From contig CALULJ010000013.1 in the NCBI GenBank assembly GCA_944321445.1, positions 1 to 47,734 of the forward strand: a stretch of 47,734 nucleotides of DNA, read 5' to 3'. The first letter of the stretch is position 1. Each line of letters begins with the position of its first letter. Position numbers and translations under genes: made by a program. This stretch comes from an uncultured Collinsella sp. GTDB taxonomy: Bacteria > Actinomycetota > Coriobacteriia > Coriobacteriales > Coriobacteriaceae. Below the pieces are notes generated by a model. The model was not told the DNA's origin. It did no database searches and saw only the letters and a list, made by a program, of their open reading frames with translations. Below, piece by piece: positions 33,377-41,726 of the stretch.

Positions 33377-33449
33377 AAACATTAATACCGCTCCGGGCCC
33401 GCGGGATTACAGGGTTTTTGGCTCCACAAACGGCATCAGGACTCGTTTT

Positions 33450-34196
33450 TCACGCCCGGCGCCGGGCCGAGGCTACGTTTGCGACGTTACTCCCCCTATT
33501 CTGCGACGGCGCATCCAAAAACAGCGGCACAGCAACCTTCGTATAGAGCGCCAGCCAAATGAGCGAAGCGCAAAAGCCGCCCAGCACGTCGGACGCATAA
33601 TGGACACCCAGATAGATTCGACTGATGCCTACCAGCACAGGCAGTGCGCAAAACACGACGGTGAGCAGCGCGCGCCGACGGCGATCGCTCTCATAGCGCC
33701 ACACATACCATGCCAGCAGGCCGAAGAACGCGCATGCCGCCATGGAGTGCCCTGAAGGAAAGCTGAACCCGTGCTCGACCACCAGGGCGATCCCCTCGGG
33801 CCGTTGGCGCTGAACCAAGAGTTTGGCCAGCCCGTTCACGAGCGTCACAAGGCCAACGTTGACCGCACAGCACCACATCAGTCGGCGTCGGGACGCAACT
33901 GCGGCAATCAGCAGCAGCATCACGATGACGACCACCGGCGTCGCCAGCGCAGAGAACGCCTCCATGATGGGCGTGAGCCAGTCGGCACGCAAATGGTCGA
34001 CGATAAGCCAATGCGCCCAGGTATCGATGCGCACGGCCTCGCCGCGCAGCACCTCGGACAACAGCAGCAAAAAGACCGCAAGGCACACTGCGACAAGCAC
34101 GAGCGCACGGTGCGCGACGAGCAGCTCGCCCAGCTGCGCCAGTACGGTACGCGGTTCGCGACGTGCGCTCTTGTGCTCGGTGTTCGTGTCTTTCAC
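33450..34196 (-). CDS. PAP2-type membrane phosphatase
   Basis: This is a membrane-embedded lipid phosphatase (248 aa), possibly acting on undecaprenyl pyrophosphate or phosphatidic acid. The three catalytic motifs are intact: KLLVQRQRP (K-x6-RP), SFPSGHSMAA (PSGH) and SRIYLGVHYASDVLGG (SR-x5-H-x3-D). About five or six transmembrane helices are visible, with short charged termini. It is a single gene, divergent from the Y-family polymerase and its SOS boxes. Confidence 0.93.
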   Translation of the reverse strand: MKDTNTEHKSARREPRTVLAQLGELLVAHRALVLVAVCLAVFLLLLSEVLRGEAVRIDTWAHWLIVDHLRADWLTPIMEAFSALATPVVVIVMLLLIAAVASRRRLMWCCAVNVGLVTLVNGLAKLLVQRQRPEGIALVVEHGFSFPSGHSMAACAFFGLLAWYVWRYESDRRRRALLTVVFCALPVLVGISRIYLGVHYASDVLGGFCASLIWLALYTKVAVPLFLDAPSQNRGSNVANVASARRRA

Positions 34197-34281
34197 GTTG
34201 CCGCTCCCTTCGCTTCGCTCCGTCCATTGTACCCACGCCTCACGCCTTCCTGCGCGTTTGACAGATGTCCGCGCCAGACCG

Positions 34282-34316
34282 TATTATCGAACAGACGTTC
34301 ATAGAACATGTGTTTG
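34282..34316 (+). promoter_or_regulatory. SOS promoter with two LexA boxes
   Basis: CGAACAGACGTTC (34288-34300) and GAACATGTGTTTG (34304-34316) both fit the Gram-positive LexA box (CGAAC-N4-GTTCG type), 3 bp apart. A TATTAT -10-like hexamer lies at 34282-34287 directly before the first box. LexA bound here would block the start of transcription of the Y-family polymerase, 17 bp downstream. Confidence 0.85.
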
Positions 34317-34332
34317 CGGAAAGGAGGGCGCC

Positions 34333-35916
34333 GTGGAGCAGGCTGCCGCAGACCAGCGCATCTACCTGTGCATTGACCTCAAGACGTTTTACGCGTCGGT
34401 GGAATGCGCCGACCGCGGGCGCGACACGCTCACCTGCAACCTGGTGGTGGCCGACCCCGACCGCGGGCGCACCACCATCTGCCTGGCCGTGTCTGCCGCC
34501 ATGAAGAAGCTCGGCGTGCGCAACCGCTGCCGCATGTTCGACATCCCGGAAAACATCGACTACATCGTGGCCAAACCGCGCATGCGCCACTACATGGAGG
34601 TCTCCGCGAAAATCTACAGCATCTACCTGGAGTTCGTAAGCCCCGATGACATCCACGTCTACTCCATCGACGAATGCTTCATCGACGCGACGCCTTACCT
34701 GACGCTGTACCACACCACGCCGCGCGCGTTCGCCCGCGAGCTCATGGACGCGGTGTTCACGCGCTGCGGCATCCGCGCCACAGCGGGCATCGGCACGAAC
34801 CTGTTTTTGGCCAAGGTCGCGCTCGACATCACGGCCAAGCACGTGGACGACGGCATCGGGTACCTGGACGAGCAACGGTTCCGCGAGCAAATATGGCGAC
34901 ATCGGCCCATCACGGACATATGGGGCATCGGCCCGGGTATCGCCGCGCGGCTGGCCAAGTACGGCGCGCAGGACCTCATGGGCGTCGCAGCTCTTGACGA
35001 GGACTTGCTGTACCGCGAGTTCGGCGTGACGGCTGAATACCTCATCGATCACGCGCAGGGCGTCGAGCCCTGCACCATCGCCGAAATCCACGCCTACAAG
35101 CCCGAGGCGACCTCCATCGCAAGCGGCCAGGTCCTGCCGCGCAACTATACCTACGAAGAGGCGCAGACCGTGCTGCGCGAGATGGTGGACTCGTCTGTGC
35201 TTGATTTGGTGGACAAGCATGCGGTGTGTGACGGCATATCGCTCTATGTGGGCTACGCGAGCGATCGGCGCGACCTTGCGCGCCTGGGCGCAAGTGGCAA
35301 CGCACGCGCCGCTGGCTGCACGTCCGCGCCCACCGCTGACGGCTCCACCGTGCGCGAGCAGGCCGAACAGCGGCGGGCCACACTCGAAGACGAGCAGATC
35401 GGGGCACAGCGGCGCCGGCGCGATGGCGCTCGTGCGGTCGCGCCCGCCGAAAGCGGCTACCAGGCAACAGAGGTCCGCCAAGCACAGGCGCGCGGGGTGC
35501 AGCGGCGCGATGCGGACACCGGACAGCCGGCGCTCTTTGTGGGCGAGCACGGGACGCGGGCCGTCCGCGGAAAGCGCATCTACGGGCATACAGAGGCCTC
35601 GCGCAAGCTGGGCGAGCGCACGAATTCGTTCAAGCGGCTCATGGCTCGCTTCGACGCCCTGTACCGCGAGATCGTTGACCCCGCACGGCCCATCAAGCGC
35701 GTCAACATCGGCTTCGCGGGCCTTATGCCCGAAGAGTTCGCCACAAGCGATCTGTTCCGCGACGAGGCGGCCGAGCAAGCCGAGCACGACCTTGCCGAGG
35801 CTGTGCTCGCCGTGCGCGAACGCTATGGGAAAAACTCGCTGCTGCGCGGCACGAGCTACAAGCAGGGTGCCACGGGGCGAGAACGAAACGAGCAGGTAGG
35901 AGGACACCATGCCTAG
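34333..35916 (+). CDS. Y-family DNA polymerase (UmuC/DinB-like), SOS-induced
   Basis: This is a translesion polymerase of 527 aa with a GTG start after AAGGAGG. The palm motifs are YLCIDLKTFYASVEC (Asp near residue 14) and VYSIDECFIDATPYL (Asp-Glu). The helix-hairpin-helix is TDIWGIGPGIAARLAKYG, and YTYEEAQTVLREMVDS begins the little-finger domain. Within that domain lies an unusual insert of about 100 residues, rich in Ala, Arg and Gln (about residues 320-415), before the final RINIGF-like strand. It overlaps the YolD-like gene by 8 bp and sits under two LexA boxes. Confidence 0.93.
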   Translation: MEQAAADQRIYLCIDLKTFYASVECADRGRDTLTCNLVVADPDRGRTTICLAVSAAMKKLGVRNRCRMFDIPENIDYIVAKPRMRHYMEVSAKIYSIYLEFVSPDDIHVYSIDECFIDATPYLTLYHTTPRAFARELMDAVFTRCGIRATAGIGTNLFLAKVALDITAKHVDDGIGYLDEQRFREQIWRHRPITDIWGIGPGIAARLAKYGAQDLMGVAALDEDLLYREFGVTAEYLIDHAQGVEPCTIAEIHAYKPEATSIASGQVLPRNYTYEEAQTVLREMVDSSVLDLVDKHAVCDGISLYVGYASDRRDLARLGASGNARAAGCTSAPTADGSTVREQAEQRRATLEDEQIGAQRRRRDGARAVAPAESGYQATEVRQAQARGVQRRDADTGQPALFVGEHGTRAVRGKRIYGHTEASRKLGERTNSFKRLMARFDALYREIVDPARPIKRVNIGFAGLMPEEFATSDLFRDEAAEQAEHDLAEAVLAVRERYGKNSLLRGTSYKQGATGRERNEQVGGHHA

Positions 35917-36370
35917 CGGCCACAGCACGCGTCGCATCGCATCGCCCTGGGGCGATCTCGAGCTCACCCCGGTTGAGCGCCCGCGTAACGCGCCGAGCGG
36001 CCCCGGCAACCCAGACCCTGCCCCGGCACGCTCCCCACGCCCGGAGCGCCGTGCGGACGGGCGCCCGCGCGCAAGCCGCGCCGCCCAGTTCATGCCCTTC
36101 GCTGCGCTCACCGGCTACTACGACCTCGTGCGCGAACAAGAGATCGTCACCGAACCGCGCCACGAGCTCACCGAAGAGGAGGCCGAAGAGCTCTCGCGCG
36201 CCATCCTGCAAACGCGCCGGGGAGACCTCATCCGCCTCACCTACTACGACCGCGGCGGCTACAAGACGCGCGCCGGCGTGGTGGAGGCGATTGACCCCGT
36301 GCGCCGCAGCCTGCGCTTGGGCCAGCAAGCCATCGCATTCGACGACATCTGGAAGCTCATCCGCGCCTAG
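35909..36370 (+). CDS. YolD-like protein, partner of the Y-family polymerase
   Basis: The 153-aa product has a disordered, Pro/Arg-rich N-terminus, then RAAQFMPFAALTGYYDLVREQE, the signature of YolD-like proteins, and a small beta domain (GDLIRLTYYDRGGYKTRAGVVEAID...). In Firmicutes such proteins are coupled to UmuC-type polymerases and are thought to play a UmuD-like role. The 8-bp overlap with the polymerase gene supports that pairing. AGGAGG precedes the ATG. Confidence 0.85.
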   Translation: MPSGHSTRRIASPWGDLELTPVERPRNAPSGPGNPDPAPARSPRPERRADGRPRASRAAQFMPFAALTGYYDLVREQEIVTEPRHELTEEEAEELSRAILQTRRGDLIRLTYYDRGGYKTRAGVVEAIDPVRRSLRLGQQAIAFDDIWKLIRA

Positions 36371-36388
36371 CGGCCAACCGACTGGGAA

Positions 36389-36775
36389 CTACAGCTTGAC
36401 GACGTAATACCCCGCATCGCGCACAGCCGTCTCATAAACATCCAAATCAATCGGATGCTTCACGCGAACATGTGCGGTCTTGCTGGCCAAGTCGACCGTA
36501 GCCCATGTGCCCTCGATGGCGTTCAGCGCATTGGCGACGTTCGCGGCGCATCCTTCGCAACTCATGCCGCCAATGGGCAAATCGACCTCATAAGAGTAGT
36601 GTGTCTCGTCGGTATCAGTCACCTTGACTGAGCGGACCTTACGGCCGTCGACCCCATCCGTGCAGCAGCTCTCCCCTTTTGTGAGCCCACCAATAGCGCG
36701 CCGTACGCCCACTACCAAACCTATTGCCACGATAACGAACACGATGATGTTTCCCGGCGTGAAGATATCGCCCAT
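36389..36775 (-). CDS. Membrane-anchored heavy-metal-associated (HMA) domain protein
   Basis: The 128-aa product has one N-terminal membrane helix (IIVFVIVAIGLVVGVRRAIGG), a CC pair (GESCCTDG), and an HMA domain with the metal-binding loop GGMSCEGCAANVANAL. The fold resembles copper chaperones and the N-terminal domains of copper ATPases. The helix plus GxxKGESCC segment resembles small FeoB-associated proteins. The start at 36775 follows GGAGAAGAGG. It is divergent from the DUF3793-flavodoxin pair, so metal homeostasis is a sensible theme here. Confidence 0.85.
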   Translation of the reverse strand: MGDIFTPGNIIVFVIVAIGLVVGVRRAIGGLTKGESCCTDGVDGRKVRSVKVTDTDETHYSYEVDLPIGGMSCEGCAANVANALNAIEGTWATVDLASKTAHVRVKHPIDLDVYETAVRDAGYYVVKL

Positions 36776-36932
36776 ACCAGCCTCTTCTCCTTGACACCGC
36801 GCCCAAATGCGAGCGTACGCGCAGCATCTAACGATGCTCCTTTCCCATACTCTACCCGAGAACATGCCATGCATCGCAAAGAAGTTCTATTTGTCTTACT
36901 TTTTTCTTGACCAGGCGGGGCAGCCCGTATAA

Positions 36933-36948
36933 GTTAGCATTGGGAAAC
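36933..36948. promoter_or_regulatory. GTTA-N8-AAC palindrome before DUF3793-flavodoxin
   Basis: GTTAGCATTGGGAAAC is the third copy of the motif seen at 32699 and 32764, and sits within a longer ATAAGTT-N10-AACTTAT inverted repeat (36929-36952). It is 36 bp before the DUF3793 start, where a repressor would act. A metal-responsive regulator is suggested by the neighbours. Confidence 0.5.
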
Positions 36949-36984
36949 TTATGAAAGACCGTGCATGCCTTCCAAGGAGGAGCC

Positions 36985-37662
36985 ATGACCCGCACCATTG
37001 ACGAGACGACCCTCGAACGCACCATCGTGCGTCATTGCTCCCCTACGCTCGCCGGGCTCAAACCCGCGAGCCTGTTCACCTTTCCCGGTGATTTTGTCAG
37101 CGACAGCGACGCCGCTAGCCGGCGTCTTCGCCTCCAGCAAGCCCTTCGCTCCTGCGCGGGCCAAATCAAATCCGCCGGACTCTCCATCCGCGTGCTCGCT
37201 TGGCGCTCGTGCGGCGCGCTCATCTACGTGTACCGTCCGCACGAACTGACGACCTATCTCGCCGATCCGCGCGCCGCTCTTCCACTTGCCCACATCGGCT
37301 ATCACGTCAGTTCTCTCGACGCGTGCCTCAAGCTGCTTGGCGAACGCCTTTCCTCCATGAACGGTGATACACGCCGCAGGCCATCCCATGCATCCGAGCC
37401 GTGTCCCTGCACGCAAGGCGGATGCTGTCGCGAGTTTCCCCATGAGCTCGGGTTTTTCCTTGGCTACCCCTACGCCGATGTCGAGGGCTTCATCGCGCAC
37501 GGAGGTCGCAACTACCTCGCCGTCGGCCCTTGGAAAGTCTACGCGAACCTCGAAGGCGCGCTTGCCATGTTCGAGCGCTTTCGTCAATGCGCCGACGAAT
37601 TGCGGCGCGCACAGCAAGACGGATGCAGCCTTACGCAGCTCGCCGTCGCCACCTCTTGGTAA
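36985..37662 (+). CDS. DUF3793 family protein
   Basis: The 225-aa product matches the DUF3793 pattern: CSPTLAGLKPASLFTF near the N-terminus, then SAGLSIRVLAWRSCGALIYVYRP, and FPHELGFFLGYPYADVEGFIAHGG with WKVYANLEGALAMFERF near the C-terminus. Cysteines cluster at CPCTQGGCC (about residue 142-150). The family is typically next to flavodoxin and iron-transport genes and its biochemical function is unknown. The start at 36985 follows AAGGAGG. It is followed by flavodoxin with 46 bp between. Confidence 0.88.
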   Translation: MTRTIDETTLERTIVRHCSPTLAGLKPASLFTFPGDFVSDSDAASRRLRLQQALRSCAGQIKSAGLSIRVLAWRSCGALIYVYRPHELTTYLADPRAALPLAHIGYHVSSLDACLKLLGERLSSMNGDTRRRPSHASEPCPCTQGGCCREFPHELGFFLGYPYADVEGFIAHGGRNYLAVGPWKVYANLEGALAMFERFRQCADELRRAQQDGCSLTQLAVATSW

Positions 37663-37708
37663 CGCGTCCGGAACCAACCGGACCTACAGCTCAACAGAAA
37701 GGATCATC

Positions 37709-38128
37709 ATGAGCAACATCGCAGTCGTTTTTTGGAGCGGCACTGGCAACACCGAGGCCATGGCAAACGCCGTGGCAGAAGGCGCTACCGCCAAGGGCGC
37801 CGAGGTCAAGGTCGTGCCGGCCGTCGATTTCGCCGCGGCAAACGTCGCCGACTTCGACGCCATCGCCTTCGGCTGCCCCGCAATGGGCGCTGAAGAGCTT
37901 GAAGAGGGCGAGTTCCAGCCCATGTGGGACGACGTCAAGCCCGAGCTTGCCGACAAGAAGATCGCCCTGTTCGGCAGCTACGATTGGGGCACCGGCGAGT
38001 GGATGGACACTTGGCGCGAGGATGCGGAGGACGCCGGCGCCAACGTGGTAGACACCGTCATCGCGAACAACGAACCCGACGATGATGCGCTTTCCGCCTG
38101 CTCCGAGCTGGGCGGTTCGCTGGCATAG
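37709..38128 (+). CDS. Flavodoxin
   Basis: This is a small FMN electron carrier (139 aa). The phosphate-binding loop is VVFWSGTGNTEAMA near residue 6; later FMN-contact segments are AFGCPAMGAEELEEGEFQPMWDD and ALFGSYDWGTGEWMDTW. It is typical of short-chain flavodoxins that replace ferredoxin under iron limitation. Pairing with DUF3793 and the palindromic site upstream fit iron control. An AAAGGA site precedes the ATG, and a strong terminator follows. Confidence 0.94.
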   Translation: MSNIAVVFWSGTGNTEAMANAVAEGATAKGAEVKVVPAVDFAAANVADFDAIAFGCPAMGAEELEEGEFQPMWDDVKPELADKKIALFGSYDWGTGEWMDTWREDAEDAGANVVDTVIANNEPDDDALSACSELGGSLA

Positions 38129-38157
38129 GTCTCTGGGCACAAGCTCTGCGCTGCATC

Positions 38158-38227
38158 AAACGGGGCGTGGTCGCTTCGCCGCAGCAGCTCTGGCTGCACC
38201 GGCGCAAAGCGGCTGCGCCCCGTTTTT
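38158..38227 (+). terminator. Terminator after flavodoxin
   Basis: AAACGGGGCG at 38158-38167 pairs with CGCCCCGTTT at its far end, enclosing a secondary stem-loop. The right arm continues into a TTTTT tract. It ends the DUF3793-flavodoxin transcript. Confidence 0.85.
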
Positions 38228-38281
38228 CTTGAGTGGGCTGGGTACAATGGGTGCAACGCATCCGCAAACGAGAGGGGCACC

Positions 38282-38920
38282 ATGGACGAAGCAAAGCGCG
38301 CCGCGTATCGCAGCACCGCGCAAACCGTGATCAAGAACCTGCAGCGCCGCAACATGGAGGGCTACTACTGCGAAACCGCCGAGGAGGCCGTGCAGCTTGT
38401 GTGCGACATGATTCCCGCCGGCGACTCCATCACCTGGGGCGGCTCAGTCACCTTTACCGAGACCGGCATGCGCGCCGCGCTCGAGGCGGGCGACTGGCGC
38501 ATGCTCGACCGCTCGACGGCCACCACGCCCGAAGAGCAGCGCGAGATGTGGCGCGACCGCGCGAGTGCCGACTGGTTCTTCATGAGCGCAAATGCCCTCA
38601 CCGTTGGCGGCGAGCTCGTGAACATCGACGGCAACTCCGACCGCCTGTCGCTGCTGCTCCACGGGCCCGAGCACGTCGTCGTCCTCGTGGGCATGAACAA
38701 GCTCGTGGCCGACGTCGACGCCGGATTCAAGCGCACCCGCACCACCACCTGCCCGCTCAACGCCGCGCGCCTGCACACGAACACGCCCTGCGAGGTCGCG
38801 GGCGCATGCTCCGAGTGCCACAGCGAGCGTTGCATGTGCTGCCAGATGGTTGTCACCCGTCACTCCCGCCACGCAGGCCGCATCAAGGTCGTGCTCATCG
38901 GCGAGAACCTTGGGTATTAA
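38282..38920 (+). CDS. LUD-domain protein (lactate utilisation type)
   Basis: The 212-aa product has the LUD (DUF162) pattern: NLQRRNMEGYYCETAEEAVQLVCDMIPAGDSITWGGSVTFTETGM, ADWFFMSANALTVGGELVNIDGNSDRLSLLLHGPEHVVVLVGMNKLV, and a cysteine-rich C-terminus (CSECHSERCMCCQMVV). LUD proteins of this short type are related to LldG/LutC of lactate oxidation complexes, but no LldE/LldF partners are nearby. The C-terminal Cys cluster could hold a metal or iron-sulfur centre. The ATG follows GAGGGG. Confidence 0.9.
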   Translation: MDEAKRAAYRSTAQTVIKNLQRRNMEGYYCETAEEAVQLVCDMIPAGDSITWGGSVTFTETGMRAALEAGDWRMLDRSTATTPEEQREMWRDRASADWFFMSANALTVGGELVNIDGNSDRLSLLLHGPEHVVVLVGMNKLVADVDAGFKRTRTTTCPLNAARLHTNTPCEVAGACSECHSERCMCCQMVVTRHSRHAGRIKVVLIGENLGY

Positions 38921-38994
38921 GATAGGGCTGTTACCAAACGAGATCGCAGAGCGCCCCGCTGGGCGCCCTGCGCCACCAGCATGAAAGGCTGTGT

Positions 38995-40239
38995 ATGTAC
39001 GACTTTAATTTTTGGTCCCCCACCCGCTTCGTCTTCGGACGCGGCGCCACCGACCGCACGGGCGAGGAACTTGCCCGCCTGGGCTACAAGAACGTCCTGA
39101 TCGTCTACGGCGGCGGCTCTGTTGTGCGCACAGGCACGCTCGACCGCGTCAAGGCCTCGCTCGATGCCGCGGGCATCGCTCATGTTGAGCTGGGCGGTGT
39201 GCGCCCCAACCCCGAAATCGCTTCCGTGCGCGCAGGCATTGAGCTCGCGCGTGAGCACAAGGTCGACCTCGTGCTACCCGTGGGCGGCGGCTCGGCCATG
39301 GACGCCGCCAAGGCCATCGCGTTGGGCACCCCCTACGACGGCGACGTGTGGGACTTCTTCGCCAAGCGCGCCGTGCCCGCCGAACACCTTCCCGTGGGCT
39401 GCGTGGTCACCATTCCCGCTTCCGGTTCCGAGGCTTCCAACTCCTGCGTCATCAGCAACGACGAGCTGCACCTCAAGAGTGGCTGCAATACCGACCTCAA
39501 CCGACCGGTCGTCGCGATTCTTGACCCCGAACTCACCTTCACCCTGCCGCCCTACCAAACGGCAGCAGGTATCACCGACATGATCGCCCACATCATGGAG
39601 CGCTTCTTCTCGGGCGCGCCGGCGGTCCCCGTGACCGACAACATCGCCTGCGGCATGATCCGTGCCGTTGTCGACGCCGCGCCGCGCGTGATGGAAAACC
39701 CCGAGGATTACGATGCGCGCGCCAACATCATGTGGGTGGGTACGCTCGCACACAACGGCCTTGCGGGCAACGGCCTTATGATCCCGGGCACCGGGCGCGA
39801 TGGCGACTGGTCGTGCCACGGCCTGGAGCACGAGCTTTCCGCCTTCGACACCACCATCACCCATGGCGCCGGCCTCGCGGTGATCTTCCCCGCCTGGATG
39901 CGCTATGTGTGGCGTGAGCATCCCGAGCGCTTCCTGGAGTTCGGCAGCCAGGTCTTTGGTATCGAGCCCGTCGATCCTGAAATCGATGATCTTTCCGACA
40001 TCGACGAGGAGATCACGCCGGAGCGCGCCATCGAGGACGCCGTCGAGGCAACCATCGACGAGCTGCAGGACTTCTTCGTGTCGCTGGGCATGCCGCGCAC
40101 GCTGGGCGAGCTCGGCATCGAAGAGGATGACATCGAGAAGCTCATCCCCGGTCTTAAGACCAACAAGGGCGAAAAGTTCGGTACGTTCAGGCCGCTCACA
40201 CTCGATGACGCGCGCGCCATCTACCGCAGCGCGCTGTAG
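38995..40239 (+). CDS. Iron-containing alcohol dehydrogenase (YqhD/BDH type)
   Basis: This is a group III alcohol/aldehyde dehydrogenase (414 aa), likely NAD(P)H-dependent and reducing aldehydes such as butyraldehyde. The nucleotide site is VLPVGGGSAMDAAKAIALG, and a second signature is TIPASGSEASNSCVISND. Metal ligands are seen in AAGITDMIAHIMERFF (Asp, His) and HGLEHELSAFDTTITHGAGLAVIFPAWM (His, His). An acidic insert (EIDDLSDIDEEITPE) near residue 325 is specific to this protein. It is preceded by AAAGG and ends at a terminator. Confidence 0.94.
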   Translation: MYDFNFWSPTRFVFGRGATDRTGEELARLGYKNVLIVYGGGSVVRTGTLDRVKASLDAAGIAHVELGGVRPNPEIASVRAGIELAREHKVDLVLPVGGGSAMDAAKAIALGTPYDGDVWDFFAKRAVPAEHLPVGCVVTIPASGSEASNSCVISNDELHLKSGCNTDLNRPVVAILDPELTFTLPPYQTAAGITDMIAHIMERFFSGAPAVPVTDNIACGMIRAVVDAAPRVMENPEDYDARANIMWVGTLAHNGLAGNGLMIPGTGRDGDWSCHGLEHELSAFDTTITHGAGLAVIFPAWMRYVWREHPERFLEFGSQVFGIEPVDPEIDDLSDIDEEITPERAIEDAVEATIDELQDFFVSLGMPRTLGELGIEEDDIEKLIPGLKTNKGEKFGTFRPLTLDDARAIYRSAL

Positions 40240-40291
40240 CGAGAGCCAAGGCGTAACGCCTGGCGCGCCAGCACTCATCCAAACGACTTTG

Positions 40292-40315
40292 AAGGCCCGC
40301 TTAGGCGGGCCTTTT
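40292..40315 (+). terminator. Rho-independent terminator after the alcohol dehydrogenase
   Basis: AAGGCCCGC, a 4-nt loop, and GCGGGCCTT, followed by TTCAATT. A classic compact stem-loop about 50 bp after the stop codon. Confidence 0.93.
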
Positions 40316-40417
40316 CAATTGGGAGTTGATGACCCGCGAGAGGATGCTGGCAAATCCGTGAACGGCAGCGCCATATAGTAGAGTTTGCGCTGCTGAATCG
40401 CGTTGAAAGGACTTTGC

Positions 40418-41692
40418 ATGCCCGCTTCCCAGAACATCTCCCGCCGCAACTTCGTTGCCGCCGGTTCGTTTGCCCTCATGACCGCCGGCCTTGCCGCATG
40501 CGGCAACGACCATGCCTCGAGCGGAAGCGCGCCGAAGGGCACCGTATCCGTTTCCAAAGATGAACCTGAAAAGGCGCCTGTCGAGGATCAGCCGGCATCC
40601 GAGCCCGAACGCGATCCCGAGCTCGAACCCTCTGTGGTCGACCGTCTGCTGGCGGCCATGACCATCGAGCAGAAGGTTGCCCAGATGTTCATGGTGACGC
40701 CTGAGCAGCTCACCGGTACCGAAGTCGCCACTGTCGCCGGCTCCATGACCGAGCGCGCCCTCGCTGAGATCCCCGTCGGCGGCCTGGTCTACTTCGGCCA
40801 AAACATCACCGGCAACCAGCAGCTGCGCAACCTGCTTTCGGGAAGTCTCGAGCTCTCGCGCGGCGCCGGCGCGGGAATCCCGGCGTTCTTGGGCGTAGAC
40901 GAGGAGGGCGGCAAGCTCGTCGCGCGCGTGGCGAACTCTGGTCACTTCGACGTGCAGCACTTCCCCAACATGGCAGACATCGGTGCCACCGGCGACCCCG
41001 CGCGCGCCGCCGAGGTCGGTAGCGTCATTGGCACCTATCTGCGCGAGATTGGTTTCAACCTGGACTTCGCTCCCGACGCCGACGTGCTCACCAACCCCGA
41101 AAACCCCGTCATCGGCGTCCGCTCCTTCGGCAGCGACCCGGCGCTCGTCGCCTCCATGGTTGCCGCCGAGGTCGAGGCTATGAACGAGACGGGCGTCGCT
41201 CCGTGCGTGAAGCATTTCCCCGGCCACGGAGACACGGCCGGCGACTCGCACACCGGCGCCGTCTACACCGAGCGCACCCTCGAGCAGCTCCAGTCCTGCG
41301 AGTTCGAACCCTTCCGCGCCGCCATCGAAGCGAACGTTCCCTTTGTGATGGTCGGCCACATCGAGACCCCCAACGCGGCGGGCGACGGCCTCCCCGCGTC
41401 GCTCTCCCCCGTCATGATGCAGGACATCCTGCGCGGCGACTTGGGATTCGACGGCGTGATCATCTCCGACTCGTTCGCCATGGGCGCCATCACGGAGAAC
41501 TTCACGCCCGACGAGGCAGCTGTCCAGTTCTTCACCGCAGGCGGCGACATGCTCCTCATGACCGCCGACCTCAAGGCAGCCTACAACGGCGTGCTTGAAG
41601 CGGTGAATGCGGGAACCCTCACGGAGGATCGCATCGACGAGAGCGTCCGCCGCATCCTCACCGCCAAAGAGCAGATGGGCCTCATCGCATAG
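40418..41692 (+). CDS. GH3 beta-N-acetylhexosaminidase lipoprotein (NagZ-like)
   Basis: This is a family 3 glycoside hydrolase (424 aa) that probably removes N-acetylglucosamine from cell-wall or mucin glycans. The N-terminus has a twin-arginine motif (SRRNFVAAGSFALMTAG) and a lipobox (LAAC, Cys near 28), so it is predicted to be an exported lipoprotein. An acidic Pro/Glu linker follows. Catalytic features are KHFPGHGDTAGDSHTG (His-Asp dyad of the NagZ type) and DGVIISDSFAMGAI (Asp nucleophile). The start at 40418 follows GAAAGGA. Confidence 0.93.
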   Translation: MPASQNISRRNFVAAGSFALMTAGLAACGNDHASSGSAPKGTVSVSKDEPEKAPVEDQPASEPERDPELEPSVVDRLLAAMTIEQKVAQMFMVTPEQLTGTEVATVAGSMTERALAEIPVGGLVYFGQNITGNQQLRNLLSGSLELSRGAGAGIPAFLGVDEEGGKLVARVANSGHFDVQHFPNMADIGATGDPARAAEVGSVIGTYLREIGFNLDFAPDADVLTNPENPVIGVRSFGSDPALVASMVAAEVEAMNETGVAPCVKHFPGHGDTAGDSHTGAVYTERTLEQLQSCEFEPFRAAIEANVPFVMVGHIETPNAAGDGLPASLSPVMMQDILRGDLGFDGVIISDSFAMGAITENFTPDEAAVQFFTAGGDMLLMTADLKAAYNGVLEAVNAGTLTEDRIDESVRRILTAKEQMGLIA

Positions 41693-41697
41693 CGCAC

Positions 41698-41726
41698 GGG
41701 AAAATAGGGACAGGCACTATTTTCCC
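41698..41726. terminator. Hairpin shared by the convergent ends of the GH3 and nfo genes (REP-like)
   Basis: GGGAAAATAG and its exact complement CTATTTTCCC enclose 9 nt. The stem starts 6 bp after the GH3 stop and overlaps the stop codon of nfo. The loop side reads GGCACTATT, the same core as in the hairpin at 15035-15076. It may serve as a terminator and belong to a dispersed palindrome family. Confidence 0.7.
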
